Of a stretch of DNA of 57,272 nt, positions 25,375 through 34,681 are shown piece after piece. The stretch is from JASMTM01 sp046483075 (lineage in GTDB: Bacteria; Thermotogota; Thermotogae; Petrotogales; Kosmotogaceae). Under the pieces are notes generated by a model that ran no database searches, was not told the origin of the DNA, and worked only from the letters and a program-made list of their open reading frames with translations. A program made the position numbers and the translations under genes. The stretch lies in contig JAWODV010000006.1 in NCBI GenBank assembly GCA_046483075.1, positions 1-57,272 of the forward strand, given 5' to 3'. Every line of letters starts with the position of its first letter. Positions within the stretch are counted from its first letter, which is position 1.

Positions 25375-26580
25375 CTTCCTGGTGTGAATCGTTTGAATAT
25401 TGTAATCAACATTTGTTTTTTCAACTATTACATATGTTAATTCAATTCTTTGTTCAAATCCTTTATCACTTTTTCCATCAATAATTTCTACCACAGGTTT
25501 CCAGGTCCCGGTGTTGATATAAAACTTATTCTCTCCATCAACAGTTACTATTCTTGCACAATATTTATGATTATGCCCCATAATACATCCTTTAAGTTCG
25601 CCAGGAACAATTGCAGGAACGTTATCACCATAACAGCGATAATATTCTTTATCAATAGCCTTTTTAAAGGATTTCTGCCCTTTAGCTCCCAAAAGGCTTT
25701 GTGCAATTCTATACATATAATCGGTTCTTTTTAAAGTTCGAACTACCATAACCATTCTTACAACAAAATCTCCTAATTTCATCCCCCCTATTCTGTTAAC
25801 AAAAAAATTACTCAGAAAACGAAGGGTGGGATAATTAACTTTCATCCATTTTTTTGCAAAATCTGATTTTAGCATATATGCAAAGTTTTCTGTCCAAAGA
25901 TCAAAAAGGTTTATGGAAATATTCTTATCATTACTTATGTAGTTAAACCAATGAAAAACATCCAGTGTAGGGTGTACATTATGATAATTTTCTAAAACCT
26001 CTTTGGGTATATTCTTTTCAATGAGCAAATAATCGAAGTTTTCCTTCATGTAGTGAGACATATATTCTCCAAATGTAGGTAAAATTACGTCATTTTTTTT
26101 ATCATAAGTGAACCGATTAATTATATCGTACTGATTACCATGTACACAAAATATCTTCATGTCGCTATCAAAATAATAAGGCAGAATCTCTACTACCTCT
26201 TCTCCACCAAGCTTTTCCACAAGTCTATCACGCAATTTTTTATTGAATAGCAAATATGAATCATGATTCCCAATTATATATTTTATCTTACTTTTTTTTG
26301 AGAAATGCCTAAAGGCTTCAAAAACTTCTTTATGCTGCTGTTCGATTTCATCAATTACTGTTTCACCAAAACTGTCAATTTCACTAAAATAACTGTCAAT
26401 GTCGCTTAATTTCATATCGACAACATTCAACAACTCCAATCCATCGCCAACTATAATCATTTCATCATAGTTATCCTCAGCAGCTGCGTTTAATAGGTTA
26501 GCAAGCTCCTTATCAAAATTGAATGCATCTCTTGTTGTACCGTTACCTATGTGTAAATCGCTCAAATAGAGTTTTTTCAT
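25354..26580 (-). CDS. Calcineurin-like metallophosphoesterase
   Basis: This 408-aa protein carries the complete two-metal phosphoesterase signature in order: SDLHIG at the N-terminus, VGDGLE, GNHDSY, CVHGNQYD and GHNHKYC. These provide the Asp, His and Asn ligands. No signal peptide is visible, so it is probably cytoplasmic. The middle part (about residues 180-300) is a long insertion with many aromatic residues and no recognisable motif. The substrate is unknown; relatives include UDP-diacylglucosamine hydrolases and nucleases. It starts with ATG at 26580 after GAGAGGTG and is divergent from the sugar transferase gene. Confidence 0.82.
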   Translation of the reverse strand: MKKLYLSDLHIGNGTTRDAFNFDKELANLLNAAAEDNYDEMIIVGDGLELLNVVDMKLSDIDSYFSEIDSFGETVIDEIEQQHKEVFEAFRHFSKKSKIKYIIGNHDSYLLFNKKLRDRLVEKLGGEEVVEILPYYFDSDMKIFCVHGNQYDIINRFTYDKKNDVILPTFGEYMSHYMKENFDYLLIEKNIPKEVLENYHNVHPTLDVFHWFNYISNDKNISINLFDLWTENFAYMLKSDFAKKWMKVNYPTLRFLSNFFVNRIGGMKLGDFVVRMVMVVRTLKRTDYMYRIAQSLLGAKGQKSFKKAIDKEYYRCYGDNVPAIVPGELKGCIMGHNHKYCARIVTVDGENKFYINTGTWKPVVEIIDGKSDKGFEQRIELTYVIVEKTNVDYNIQTIHTRKLQGISI

Positions 26581-26701
26581 TTACTGCACCTCTCAAATTT
26601 TATCACATCACACTCGTTACAAACAATGATAAAGTATAATCGAGTAACCCTTTAAAAACATGTATGCATATGCAAAAATAATATAAAGGAGGATGAAACC
26701 A

Positions 26702-27586
26702 GTGCTTTACCTAATTGATCTAGCAGTTGCTTTGCCACTTATTTTCATTGACCAAAAATTGTTAACTATTTGTTTATTTGCTGGCTTGATATCCTCCTTT
26801 GTTTCAAGAATAAATGAACCATCAATTCATTTTAATCCTTACGATCTGAAAACTTCTGTAATTTGCTTTTTAGTTTTCTCATTTATCTTTTTATTAGTTT
26901 TTAATAACTATATCCTGTCCATTCCTATTATTATCAGTATTATTCTAAAGTATTTTTTAGGAAAAAAATTAAAAAGCAAGAAAAAATTTATTATTCCTGA
27001 AAATATTGAATATTCTCCTGAAAGTAAAAATACCTATGATTTTCTTAAACGAATCACCGACTTAGCAATCAGTTTAGTATTTCTTCTGTTATTGTCACCG
27101 GTAATATTAGTTGTTGCAATCGCCATAAAATTTAGCACAGGTTCCCCTGTATTTATCACGCAAAAAAGAATAGGATTAAACGAAAAAATGTTTTCTATGT
27201 ACAAATTCAGAACATTCTCTAAAAAATTTAGAAAAAAAGAAATTACAAAAATCGGAAAAATTATTCGACCTTTAAGAATCGATGAAATTCCGCAATTCAT
27301 TAACGTTTTAAAGGGAGAAATGAGTCTCGTTGGTCCAAGACCAGAACTTCCAGTATTTCATAAAATGGCAGTAAAAAATGTACCGAATTACAAAATGAGA
27401 TTGCTTGTAAAACCTGGCATAACTGGTTGGGCCCAGATCAATTATAAGTACACCACATCTGCTGAGGAATACTACAAAAAAACAGGGTATGATCTTTATT
27501 ATGTTAAATATAGATCCTTTGTACTTGATATCAAATGCATTTTTAAAACGCCCTATGCAATTTTCCGTTCAATCATTTCAAAATAA
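26702..27586 (+). CDS. Polyprenyl-phosphate sugar-1-phosphate transferase (WcaJ/RfbP-like)
   Basis: This roughly 294-aa membrane enzyme has several N-terminal hydrophobic helices and then a bacterial sugar transferase domain. The domain begins KRITDLAISLVFLLLLSP and continues with GSPVFITQKRIGLN and MYKFRTF. RIDEIPQFINVLKGEMSLVG, PRPELPV and KPGITGWAQINY follow. Such enzymes start exopolysaccharide or glycan synthesis by loading a sugar phosphate onto undecaprenyl phosphate. I prefer the GTG at 26702, 9 nt after AAAGGAGG; an ATG at 26693 directly abuts the ribosome site. It stands alone, without other glycan genes nearby. Confidence 0.87.
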   Translation: MLYLIDLAVALPLIFIDQKLLTICLFAGLISSFVSRINEPSIHFNPYDLKTSVICFLVFSFIFLLVFNNYILSIPIIISIILKYFLGKKLKSKKKFIIPENIEYSPESKNTYDFLKRITDLAISLVFLLLLSPVILVVAIAIKFSTGSPVFITQKRIGLNEKMFSMYKFRTFSKKFRKKEITKIGKIIRPLRIDEIPQFINVLKGEMSLVGPRPELPVFHKMAVKNVPNYKMRLLVKPGITGWAQINYKYTTSAEEYYKKTGYDLYYVKYRSFVLDIKCIFKTPYAIFRSIISK

Positions 27587-27612
27587 AAAAGAGTCCCGAT
27601 TGGGACTCTTTT
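27587..27612. terminator. Bidirectional terminator between the sugar transferase gene and hydA
   Basis: The perfect stem GAGTCCC (27591-27597) with GGGACTC (27602-27608) has a 4-nt loop and is extended by AAAA/TTTT. It begins right at the sugar transferase stop codon and lies 19 bp beyond the end of the convergent hydA. Confidence 0.9.
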
Positions 27613-27631
27613 CTAAACTTACTTTCCTATA

Positions 27632-29386
27632 TTATTCTTTACTTAATGCTTTCATTCTAGATAACACGCTATCTTTTCTTCCGGAATAGTTTGTGTGCAA
27701 CAACTCATGTGAAAGATGTGAAAGTGGTTCGCCAAAGAAATCTTCGTATATCTGTTTAATTGCAGGATTTTCGTGAGATTTTCTGAGTTCGAGATTTCGA
27801 TCAATATCATAAATGGCATCAATTCTTTTTTGTATTATATCCGGGTCATTAGAAGAAGGCTGACCGCCTCCACCAATACAACCACCCGTACAAGCCATTA
27901 TCTCTACAAAGTCAAATTCTGCTTCTCCGTTCTTTATTTTATCCATCAATTTGATGACATTTGCAGCACCGTGAGCTACTGCAACCCTCAATTTTGCATC
28001 TTTCATTGTAATTGTTGCCTCTTTAACTCCCTTTATACCTCTAACTTCATCAAAATCAAGTTTCGGTAATTCTTCTCCAGTATAAAGTTCATAAGCTGTC
28101 CTTAAAGCAGCTTCCATAACACCGCCTGTCGCACCAAAGATAGCAGCTGCTCCGGTTGAGATTCCTAAAGGTTTATCATATTCATCTTCTTCAAGAGATT
28201 CATAAGGTATTTTCTTTACTTCTATCATTTTTCCAAGTTCACGAGTTGTTATTACTGCATCAACAGCATCAAGATCATTAACCTTCAGCTGTTCTCTCAA
28301 TTTTTCATCCTTTTTTGCTGTACAGGGCATGACCGAAACAACAAAAATATCCTCTGGATCAACATCAATTTTTTCTGCAAAATATGTTTTAACCGCTGCA
28401 CCAAGCATTTCGTGTGGAGACTTTGCAGAAGACAGGTTTTCTGTGAATTCAGGATATCTTTTCTCCATAAGATTTACCCAGGCAGGACAACAGGATGTAA
28501 ACATGGGGAACTTCCCACCATTCTTCACCCTATCAAGTAGTTCAGATCCTTCTTCCATAATTGTTAAATCTGCAGCAAAATTCGTATCAAATACATAATC
28601 AAATCCAAGGTTTCTCAACGCTGCAACCATTTTTCCTGTACTTATTGAACCCGGCTTCTCACCAAATTCCTCTCCAAGAGCAACTCTCACTGCCGGGGCG
28701 GTCTGAACAACCAGAACCTTATTATGTTTATTGATTTCATCCATTACTTGTCTGAATTCCATTCTTTCAGTTATTGCACCGACAGGACAAAGATAAGCAC
28801 ATTGACCGCAATTTATACAATCAGTCGCAGTAATTGGTGCATTGAAAGAAGAAAGTGGTAAAGAATCATGACCTCTATTTGTCATGGAAAGTATTGACAA
28901 TCCCTGAAGCTCCTCACAAGCACGTACACAGCGTCCACAATTTATACATTTATTCATATCTCTAAATAACGAAGGACTGCTTTCATCATAAGGTTCATTT
29001 CTTAGCTCTTTAGGGAACATATCCTGCACATCATACTGGTAAATCAAATCCTGGAATTCACACTTTCCATTCACATCGCAGGTCATACAATCATTGGGAT
29101 GACTTGAGAGTAGTAATGCAAGATTGAATTTTACAGATTTCTCTACGCGTTCACTATTTGTTTTGATAACCATACCATCATCCACATATGTAGAACATGC
29201 TGGACTAAGGTTTTTGGTACCTTCAATTTCTACTACACAAACCCTGCATGAGCCAACAATTGAAAGTGAAGGATGATAACATAATGTTGGAACGTCCATT
29301 CCAATTTCTCTTAAGGCTTCAAGAATAGTTTGGCCTTCTGTAACTTCATATTTTTTACCATTAACAGTAACTGTTATGGGCACCAA
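27632..29386 (-). CDS. hydA: [FeFe] hydrogenase catalytic subunit HydA
   Basis: This 584-aa protein has the modular layout of the bifurcating [FeFe] hydrogenase catalytic subunit. The N-terminal [2Fe-2S] domain has C36, C47, C50 and C64. A His-ligated [4Fe-4S] site lies in HPNDCMTCDVNGKC, followed by two [4Fe-4S] motifs, CINCGRCVRAC and CINCGQCAYLC. The H-cluster domain has TSCCPAW (about 299), MPCTAKKDE (about 352) and MACTGGCIGGGGQP (about 494). It makes or consumes H2 using NADH and ferredoxin with HydB/HydC-like partners, which are encoded 17 kb away on the other strand. The start is TTG 29386 or GTG 29383, after GGAGGTG. It is shorter than Thermotoga maritima HydA (about 645 aa), with no extra C-terminal cluster domain. 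Confidence 0.94.
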   Translation of the reverse strand: MVPITVTVNGKKYEVTEGQTILEALREIGMDVPTLCYHPSLSIVGSCRVCVVEIEGTKNLSPACSTYVDDGMVIKTNSERVEKSVKFNLALLLSSHPNDCMTCDVNGKCEFQDLIYQYDVQDMFPKELRNEPYDESSPSLFRDMNKCINCGRCVRACEELQGLSILSMTNRGHDSLPLSSFNAPITATDCINCGQCAYLCPVGAITERMEFRQVMDEINKHNKVLVVQTAPAVRVALGEEFGEKPGSISTGKMVAALRNLGFDYVFDTNFAADLTIMEEGSELLDRVKNGGKFPMFTSCCPAWVNLMEKRYPEFTENLSSAKSPHEMLGAAVKTYFAEKIDVDPEDIFVVSVMPCTAKKDEKLREQLKVNDLDAVDAVITTRELGKMIEVKKIPYESLEEDEYDKPLGISTGAAAIFGATGGVMEAALRTAYELYTGEELPKLDFDEVRGIKGVKEATITMKDAKLRVAVAHGAANVIKLMDKIKNGEAEFDFVEIMACTGGCIGGGGQPSSNDPDIIQKRIDAIYDIDRNLELRKSHENPAIKQIYEDFFGEPLSHLSHELLHTNYSGRKDSVLSRMKALSKE

Positions 29387-29404
29387 AAAGCACCTCCATT
29401 CAAT

Positions 29405-29434
29405 ATTTTAGCGACTTTGTGAATTTTCTATCAA
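29405..29434 (-). promoter_or_regulatory. Promoter of hydA
   Basis: TTGATA (29434-29429, minus strand) and TAAAAT (29410-29405) are separated by 18 nt. The predicted start near 29398 falls just before the ribosome site, so the untranslated leader would be only about 12 nt. Confidence 0.7.
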
Positions 29435-29510
29435 TTAATTTTATCATATTTATTATGAATGTACAGTCCCAAACTTTGAAATTAATTTTTACAGAAAATT
29501 AAATATTATA

Positions 29511-29539
29511 AAAAAATGGCCCGGCAAGCCGGACCATTT
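29511..29539 (-). terminator. Probable terminator-like hairpin beyond the second giant gene
   Basis: On the minus strand AAATGGTCCGGC pairs with GCCGGGCCATTT around a 2-nt loop, with one U-G pair, and is followed by a T run. It lies 19 nt after the stop codon of the 1609-aa protein gene. Confidence 0.85.
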
Positions 29540-29557
29540 AGATAAGCTCAGTATTGG

Positions 29558-32500
29558 TTATTTAAAGCTGTTGATACCGGGAATGATCAATATAACTTCA
29601 GGATTATACTCATTTTCAACCTCAATCCTTCCACCAACCGCCAAAACAGAAATGAAATGACGATTGATAAGCCAATCAAAATAATCTGTGAGAGTTGCTG
29701 TACTGGGTTTTTTAACAAAATCATATTCATATTCTTCAGAACTTCTAATGCCAGTAAGCATTTCTTCCCCTTCAATGTAAGCTTTTGCCTGGTCTATATT
29801 GTCACTAAGTAACCCGGTCAATGTTATTACATCGTCTACTCCATACCATTTATAGCTGGTTTCAATGATTCTTTCAGTTCCATCATAAATATCTAATTTG
29901 CTTACCTCATTCCAAGATTCGTAGACAGGTTTCCATTCAGCACTTATTCTGTTCATCTGTGTATCAACATAAACCAACCATGTTCTGGCAATACTAAGAT
30001 TTTCACCTGATATGTTATCTACCAGCATTCCTCCGTTGAATATGGTCGTATAACTCATTATATTTGCGGTGCAATATCCTTTTTTGATTAATTTTTTGTG
30101 TTCTTCAAAAGCAAGTGCTGAAAAGAGAGTGGTTCTAGGATCAGTTAATGTAACTGAGTCTTTGAAGTTTACAGATCTCAAAATCTGGCCTTCAAGATCC
30201 ATATAGTTGTTGTTTGCAGGTACAACTAATGTTAGTAGATCTTCCTTTTCTCTAGATGTTGTACCATAATACAATTTGCCATTTTCATCAAGCACAAATC
30301 TGAATGTACAATCACCTAGTTCAACATCGGGAATATATGGTTCGATTCTCCGACGTGATTCAAGCAATTCGACAGCTGGAACTTCCCACACAAGATATCC
30401 ATTAATAACACTTATTGAAAGTTCTTTATCATTTTTGACTGCTTCATAATTGTACATTACTTCATTATCTGTTGCAATTAAGTAACCATCAAATAGATCT
30501 TCAAGTTCATCAGTAAAGATTTCTTCCTGTAATGAAGAAGTCCTTGCCATATCATATTTGAACATAGGCCAATATTCTTCAACAGGACCTCCATTTGTGT
30601 CTTTTATCGCATACATAGTACGATCATGAGATCCAATGTAAATATTACCATTTTCAGTGATCAATGGGCTTGCCCAGAACCAGTTTTCAGAGTTAAATCT
30701 CCATTTTAGTGATCCATTTACTTTTAGAGAATATAATGTACCATCAAGGGAGCCGAAAACTACAGAACCATCTTTAGCTAAGGCAGGTATTGAATGTACA
30801 GGTCCCTTTGTTTCATATTTCCAGAGCAATTTACCATTATCTTTCAAAGCAAAAAACTCCCAGCTATACGAACCAAAGTAAATATTTCCTTCAGGACCAA
30901 TTGCTGCGCCACCTTTTATTGCTTCTCCTGTATCAAACTTCCAGACCAGTTTCCCATTTTGATTAACATTATAAAGGTTGCCATCATTTGATCCAAAAAT
31001 GATTCCGTTATCAGAAATGGCAGGACTGGATTCAACTCTAGCCTGTGTCTTGAAAGTCCATAGGAGTTCCCCATCTTGAGATAGAGCATGAAGTCTATCT
31101 TTAGCTCCTACATACACATTTCCCGCTTTATCTACAGCTGCCGTAGATTTAATTTCTACTCCTAATGATTTGGTCCAAAGAATGTTTCCATTTCTTGCTA
31201 TTGCATAGAAAATCCCATCGCCTGTACCAACGAATATAGTTTTATTCGCAGATACTGCAGGACTAGCTTCAATCTTACCTTTCAACTGTACGCTCCATTT
31301 TAAGTCGCCCTGTGAGGTAACAGCATAGAATTTACCGTCATTATCTCCAAAATAAATAGTTCCATGATCATAAATAGCTGGAGTTGAATAAATTTTATTT
31401 TCTGCTTTGAAACTCCATATAAGCTCTCCAGTTAGATGATTCCTTGCAAATAATGTATTGTTTGCTGCATATACAATTCCAGGTTCACCATAAGCAGCAC
31501 TGGAGAATATTAAACCATCGTGAGGAATCTTCCACAAAATATCTTCTTGATTTAGTATGGTTGGAGTAAATACGTTTATTTTTTCTTCAGACACTCCACC
31601 AAAATCATCCTTAGCAATTACTTTCCAGTAATAGTTTTCACCATATTCTAAATCTTCTAGCAGATAAGTTGTCTTTTTTGTTGTTGTTTTTAGAATCAGT
31701 TCTTCTTCATCATCTGTAACATAAACATCGTAAACAAGCTTATCTCCATCAGCATCGAACCCTTTCCATTGAAGCTCGACGACATTTGTTAAGCCATGTT
31801 CGCCATCTTTAGGATAAATAAGTTCAACTTGTGGAGATCTGTTTTTATCAATAACTTCGAAGGTATAATCACTTGTAATTGAATCTATCCCATCAGATAC
31901 TTTAAATACTGCAGTATACATCCCTGCATCTTCATAACCTGTTTCAAATACATACAATTCATCGTCTGTTATCTTTCCGGGACCCGATTTCAACTCAAAA
32001 CTAATTGAGTCTCCATCAATATCAGCAAAATACTTGTTAAGATTAAACTCAAGTGATTCAGTTTCATGAATTTTTTTAATATCAAAATCACGATACTGTA
32101 TAGGTGCATGATTCAGGGTTTCAAATTCCCACTCAGGACCTTTAACAGCTATTGATTTAGAATCTTCACGAATATCTTTAACAATCACTTGCCACCTATA
32201 TACTGTATGAGGTTGCAGTACCAATACTATCTTGTTTTCTCTTAGGTCTTCTTCTCTAATCTCCCTACCTTTACTACTATGTGCTACAAAATCATATATT
32301 AATTCGTCTCCATCTGGATCTGATGATTCCCAGGAGAATTCTACTTTTATAGGTATTCCGTCATTAATATAATTAGTCTGGGGATTAAAAGGTTTAACAG
32401 GGGCTCTGTTAACATCGATTACAGTTACTTGATAAGACTGTACATCTTCGCTTCCATAGCCATCTGATGCTTTGATAATTATATTATATTGTCCTGCAGC

Positions 32501-34387
32501 TTCATAATCTGGTCTGTAAGTCAATTCATGTCCAACTAAAGAACAACTGGCAGGTGCATCAAGAATTTCATACGTAATTTCGTCACCATCTTCTTCATGG
32601 GTGTAGTCTCTAAGGTCTATAAATAGTTCCTGACCTTCTTTTACTGAAAAACAAGCAGGTTTTAGAATAACCGGTCTGTTCAGTGTACTGAATGACCATG
32701 TCTGACTTTCAGAAGTTAGAGCGTCTCCTTTATCTCTAATATCATTTACTGAAACTTTCCAGAAATATGTTGTATGAGGTTTAAAAGAACCTTCAAACTC
32801 TTCATTTCCAACAACAGCAAAAGGTGAATCAGGTAGTTTTCCTTCGCTTATGTACAACGAGTAATACATATCATCATTATCCGGATCTTTAGAATTCCAC
32901 TTCAACGTGTAGTCCAGAGCTACATCCTTAGCTTTGTCTTCTGGATCCAACAATTCAACTGAAGGACTTCTATTAACATCTTCTACAATAACTTCAAAAT
33001 CAAATTCATTACTATCAATCCCATCGCTAACAATTACGACTATTACGTGTGTGCCCTGGCTATCATAGTCAGGCTCAAAAACAAATTCACTGTTAACCAG
33101 TTTCCCCGGACCAGAAACAAGCTCATACGAAACCGGATCTCCATCTTTATCACTGCTGTATTCTTCCAAATCAAGTCTTAATGTTTCACCTTCATTGATG
33201 CCTTGCGGTGGTACCTTTAGCATAGGCGGATTATTCATTGTTGATAATTCAAGCAAGTCGCTTTTAGTTACTGCACCATATGTATCTTTTGCTACAATTT
33301 TCCAATAATAATTACTGTGTGGAGCCAACGGTAATCTCAGCTCAGTTATTTCAAGATCACTGACAACTTTCTCTATAGTTTCAGGTTTACTACCAAAATA
33401 AACATCATAGGTTAACTCATCATTGTCAGGGTCAGAACAAGTCCAACGAACTACAGTATCTGTTGGAATTTCTGTGTAATCCCCTATCGGTATAGGTTTG
33501 TTAGGTGGCCTGTTTGTGTTTATAACTTTAAGTGCAAAATATTCTTTTGTAATCTTGTCATCATCACTAACAGCAATTCCAACTTCATATTCTCCTGCAT
33601 CTTCATAACCTGGTTGATAAAGATAAAAACTATTGGTAATTTCACCAGGTCCCTTGATAAGCTCAAAGCTAAGGGGATCATCATCGGGATCATAAGAGTA
33701 ATCTAATAAATCAATTTTAAGTTTTGAACCTTCAGCAACTGCTTGTGATGGTATATTAACAACTGGACGAGTGTTAATGGTCTTAAAGCTCCATACAGGA
33801 CTTTCCGCTTTTAAACCTCTGCCATCATCAACGATAACTTTCCAATAATACTGACGATTACCCTTTAGCTGTGGACTGTAAGTTAGGGAGTCGTAATCAG
33901 CAATTAATGGTTCAGTAAATGACATGGTAGTTGAAATAAAGATATCGTAGTATAAATAATCGCTGTCTTCATCCTTTGCGTACCATATCAAGGTTGGGTT
34001 TTTCGGAACATTACTTGATCCATCTTCAGGATAAAGTAGTTGAATTTCTGGTGGTCTATTAGCGATCTCGTCTACTTTGACCACAACTTCGCCCTCAAGC
34101 TTCCCGCCTTTTGTATTAACAATCACACTGATATTAAAGAAACCAAGTTCATCTGGGGCTTGCCAAACGGCAGTACCATCTTTATAATCTCTGATTATCT
34201 CTCCTTCAGCTGGTTCCCATTTATAACCCAGGATACCTTCGCCAACGGCTTCACATCGAAGAAACACTCTACCATTGGGACCGGTAATAAAAGGGACAGC
34301 CGTTACCGTATTGATTTTTAAATCAAGAGCAAGAATGCTTATTGAAATCAATGAAAGTAATAAAACAAGAATCAACTTTCCCTTCAT
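29558..34387 (-). CDS. Giant secreted protein: alternating FN3-like and cadherin-like modules with a PQQ-type beta-propeller
   Basis: This 1609-aa protein starts at ATG 34387 (GGAGGT 8 nt upstream) with the signal peptide MKGKLILVLLLSLISISILA. After one Ig-like domain, five FN3-like modules (endings such as YYWKVIVDD, SPVWSFKTIN) alternate with four cadherin/Ig-like modules of the type EGExLxxDLxxYxxDxDGDxxxYELxxGPG. The D-P-D-N-D and D-x-D-G-D segments could bind calcium. A run of about eight propeller blades follows (WSFKAENKIYSTPAI, YFGDNDGKFYAVTSQG and similar), with PQQ/BamB-like blade endings. The last 280 or so residues match nothing I recognise. The protein is probably displayed in or under the toga; function unknown. 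Confidence 0.85.
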   Translation of the reverse strand: MKGKLILVLLLSLISISILALDLKINTVTAVPFITGPNGRVFLRCEAVGEGILGYKWEPAEGEIIRDYKDGTAVWQAPDELGFFNISVIVNTKGGKLEGEVVVKVDEIANRPPEIQLLYPEDGSSNVPKNPTLIWYAKDEDSDYLYYDIFISTTMSFTEPLIADYDSLTYSPQLKGNRQYYWKVIVDDGRGLKAESPVWSFKTINTRPVVNIPSQAVAEGSKLKIDLLDYSYDPDDDPLSFELIKGPGEITNSFYLYQPGYEDAGEYEVGIAVSDDDKITKEYFALKVINTNRPPNKPIPIGDYTEIPTDTVVRWTCSDPDNDELTYDVYFGSKPETIEKVVSDLEITELRLPLAPHSNYYWKIVAKDTYGAVTKSDLLELSTMNNPPMLKVPPQGINEGETLRLDLEEYSSDKDGDPVSYELVSGPGKLVNSEFVFEPDYDSQGTHVIVVIVSDGIDSNEFDFEVIVEDVNRSPSVELLDPEDKAKDVALDYTLKWNSKDPDNDDMYYSLYISEGKLPDSPFAVVGNEEFEGSFKPHTTYFWKVSVNDIRDKGDALTSESQTWSFSTLNRPVILKPACFSVKEGQELFIDLRDYTHEEDGDEITYEILDAPASCSLVGHELTYRPDYEAAGQYNIIIKASDGYGSEDVQSYQVTVIDVNRAPVKPFNPQTNYINDGIPIKVEFSWESSDPDGDELIYDFVAHSSKGREIREEDLRENKIVLVLQPHTVYRWQVIVKDIREDSKSIAVKGPEWEFETLNHAPIQYRDFDIKKIHETESLEFNLNKYFADIDGDSISFELKSGPGKITDDELYVFETGYEDAGMYTAVFKVSDGIDSITSDYTFEVIDKNRSPQVELIYPKDGEHGLTNVVELQWKGFDADGDKLVYDVYVTDDEEELILKTTTKKTTYLLEDLEYGENYYWKVIAKDDFGGVSEEKINVFTPTILNQEDILWKIPHDGLIFSSAAYGEPGIVYAANNTLFARNHLTGELIWSFKAENKIYSTPAIYDHGTIYFGDNDGKFYAVTSQGDLKWSVQLKGKIEASPAVSANKTIFVGTGDGIFYAIARNGNILWTKSLGVEIKSTAAVDKAGNVYVGAKDRLHALSQDGELLWTFKTQARVESSPAISDNGIIFGSNDGNLYNVNQNGKLVWKFDTGEAIKGGAAIGPEGNIYFGSYSWEFFALKDNGKLLWKYETKGPVHSIPALAKDGSVVFGSLDGTLYSLKVNGSLKWRFNSENWFWASPLITENGNIYIGSHDRTMYAIKDTNGGPVEEYWPMFKYDMARTSSLQEEIFTDELEDLFDGYLIATDNEVMYNYEAVKNDKELSISVINGYLVWEVPAVELLESRRRIEPYIPDVELGDCTFRFVLDENGKLYYGTTSREKEDLLTLVVPANNNYMDLEGQILRSVNFKDSVTLTDPRTTLFSALAFEEHKKLIKKGYCTANIMSYTTIFNGGMLVDNISGENLSIARTWLVYVDTQMNRISAEWKPVYESWNEVSKLDIYDGTERIIETSYKWYGVDDVITLTGLLSDNIDQAKAYIEGEEMLTGIRSSEEYEYDFVKKPSTATLTDYFDWLINRHFISVLAVGGRIEVENEYNPEVILIIPGINSFK

Positions 34388-34468
34388 GCAGGTACACCTC
34401 CTTTTTTCTTTAAAAGTACTATTTTGAAGACAAATCAATTTTTATAAAACGCTTCAACAAACAATTAC

Positions 34469-34498
34469 AATATACCAAAAAATAGACACCAAAGTCAA
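34469..34498 (-). promoter_or_regulatory. Promoter of the second giant repeat-protein gene
   Basis: TTGACT (34498-34493, minus strand) and TATATT (34474-34469) are 18 nt apart, and a TGG directly precedes the -10 box as an extended element. The predicted leader is about 75 nt. Confidence 0.8.
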
Positions 34499-34504
34499 TT
34501 AAAT

Positions 34505-34522
34505 AACCGTCACAAAACGGTT
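34505..34522. promoter_or_regulatory. Inverted repeat, possible operator
   Basis: AACCGT (34505-34510) and ACGGTT (34517-34522) form a dyad around 6 nt. It lies just upstream of the -35 box of the giant repeat-protein gene and within the gap shared with the divergent MoaB-like gene. It has no T run, so a protein-binding site is more likely than a terminator. Confidence 0.4.
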
Positions 34523-34681
34523 TCTAAACAACAATGTAATCGAGGATTTGTCTTTTCTAATTCCTACAGAATGGTAATATTATTATGTCTAATGTTATAC
34601 TTTATTTGGATTTTGTTTTCTATAAAACACACTTTATTTAGAATATTTCAGCAGTTTATATTACTTTTTGGAGGCAAAAAG

